Source: an uncultured Oscillibacter sp.
GTDB lineage: Bacteria > Bacillota > Clostridia > Oscillospirales > Oscillospiraceae
Length of the DNA stretch: 14,735 nt
Assembly (NCBI GenBank): GCA_900542115.1
Contig: UQMC01000043.1
Location: 1-14,735, forward strand
Direction: 5' to 3'
The position numbers and the translations under genes are program-made. Position 1 is the stretch's first letter, and the number at the start of each line of letters is the position of its first letter. This document shows, piece by piece, positions 13,814 to 14,735 of the stretch. The notes beneath the pieces were generated by a model that worked only from the letters and a program-made list of their open reading frames with translations, made no database searches and was not told the DNA's origin.

Positions 13814-14682
13814 ATGAAGAACATCTTACTCATCGGCACCGGCGGCACCATCGCCTCCGATGTGACGGAGGACGGTCTGGCCCCGGAGCTGACCACAGAG
13901 CAGCTTTTGAGCCATCTCCCCGCCATCTCCGGCATCTGCAATGTGGACTGCGTACAGCTTTTGAATTTGGACAGCACGAATATGCGCCCGGAGCACTGGC
14001 TGAAAATGGTCCGCTGTATCCGGGAAAGCTATGACCGCTACGATGGCTTTGTCATCACCCACGGTACAGACACCATGGCCTACACGGCGGCGGCACTGAG
14101 CTATCTCATTCAGGGCAGTCCCAAGCCCATCATCCTCACCGGCGCGCAGAAGCCCATCGGCTTTGATTCCACGGATTCCAAAATCAACCTGGCAGATGCC
14201 TTCCGCTGCGCCGCGTCCGACCTTCCCGGCGTGTCCATCGTGTTCAACAGCCACGTTATTTTAGGCACCCGTGCCCGCAAGACCCGCTCCAAGAGCTTTC
14301 AGGCCTTTTCCAGCATCAACTATCCCGATTTGGGCGTTCTGCGGGACGGTGTGCTTCTGCGTTATATCCGGCAGGACTGCCATGCCGCCCCGGTATTTTT
14401 CGACACGCTGGATTCCAAGGTAGCGCTTTTGAAGCTGACGCCGGGACAGGACCGCGCCGCCGCCGACTTTCTGCTGGAGCGAAATGACGCGCTTATCATT
14501 GAGAGCTTCGGCGTGGGCGGCCTGCCGGAGCAGGGCGGCTTTTTTGACTGCCTGCGGGACTGGATGTCTAAAGGGCGGCTCATCGTCCTCACAACGCAGG
14601 TCCCCAGCGAGGGCAGCGACGTCGGCGTCTACCATGTGGGCCACAGCCTGAAAGCCGATCTGAAGGTGCTGGAGGCCCACAT
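13814..14682 (+). CDS. ansA: Type I (cytoplasmic) L-asparaginase, AnsA-like; 3' end missing
   Basis: The first 289 residues or so of an L-asparaginase that converts asparagine to aspartate and ammonia. Active-site residues are present: Thr12 in IGTGGTIAS, Ser54 in NLDSTNM, Thr85-Asp86 in ITHGTDTMAY, and Lys156 in GTRARKTRSK. No signal peptide, so it is cytoplasmic and AnsA-like; the order and wording of the motifs follow the B. subtilis type (about 329 residues), hence about 40 C-terminal residues are lost. AAGGAG lies 5 bases before ATG 13814, starting inside the stop of the preceding gene. From 14683 on the reading frame stays open only because it runs into adapter sequence; residues after about 289 (ending in RKSTRLNSSH) are artificial and must not be annotated as protein. 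Confidence 0.93.
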
Positions 14683-14735
14683 AGATCGGAAGAGCACACG
14701 TCTGAACTCCAGTCACGGCTACAGCTCGTATGCCG
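14683..14735 (+). other. Illumina TruSeq adapter contamination at contig end
   Basis: The sequence AGATCGGAAGAGC (14683-14695) continues through ACACGTCTGAACTCCAGTCAC (to 14716) exactly as in the TruSeq read 1 adapter. It is followed by a six-base index GGCTAC (14717-14722) and then AGCTCGTATGCCG, which differs by one base (G for T at 14724) from the constant tail. The remaining 53 bases are therefore synthetic. This is an artefact of read-through into the adapter and gives the typical false peptides KSTRLNSSH (plus) and VQTCALPI (minus). Confidence 0.98.

Noticed and set aside
14261..14716. A 151-residue minus-strand reading frame beginning MTGVQTCALPI
   Set aside because: Its start lies in the adapter sequence and the rest is antisense to the asparaginase gene.

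Overview
The window looks like chromosomal DNA from a GC-rich Clostridia-type Firmicute, probably near Oscillospiraceae. This rests on a T-box leader, strong AGGAGG-type ribosome binding sites, a lipoprotein-type solute-binding protein, a YknXYZ/MacAB-like exporter and a B. subtilis-type asparaginase. The family placement is inferred from gene content and not tested. I see no phage, transposon, CRISPR array, tRNA or rRNA. The last 53 bases (14683-14735) are not genomic: they match an Illumina TruSeq adapter with an index, so the window ends at a contaminated contig end.

Layout. Positions 1-3132 (minus): a three-gene exporter operon (duplicated-lipoyl HlyD-family adaptor, ABC ATPase, MacB-like permease cut by the window edge). 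Positions 3303-6700 (minus): a TAXI-type TRAP transporter (lipoprotein binding protein and fused DctQM permease) with a promoter, a nested dyad that resembles a cre site, an intercistronic hairpin and a terminator. Positions 6815-9107 (minus): thrS, encoding a threonyl-tRNA synthetase without a TGS domain, with a full regulatory unit of promoter, T-box leader, attenuator and final terminator. Positions 9170-10688 (minus): a LysR-type regulator followed at once by a TRIC/UPF0126 channel-like membrane protein. Positions 10826-14682 (plus, divergent): a compact five-gene operon of a YmdB-like phosphodiesterase, a Nudix hydrolase, a YbaK-type aminoacyl-tRNA deacylase, an SbcD/YhaO-like nuclease and type I L-asparaginase (cut by the contig end).

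How the genes fit together. ThrRS synthesis should respond to uncharged tRNA-Thr through the T-box. The plus-strand operon looks like housekeeping for nucleotides, mischarged tRNA, DNA ends and asparagine. The TRAP transporter imports an unknown, probably carboxylate, substrate.

The most unexplained signal is a palindromic hexamer, TTGCAA. Five exact copies and one near copy lie in about 125 bases upstream of the TRAP promoter. The same hexamer forms the predicted -35 element of the TRAP, lysR and ymdB-like promoters, while the thrS promoter has the ordinary TTGACA. By eye I found no exact TTGCAA inside any coding region of the window. This may be a shared regulatory site. I do not see a clearly new multi-gene biological system.
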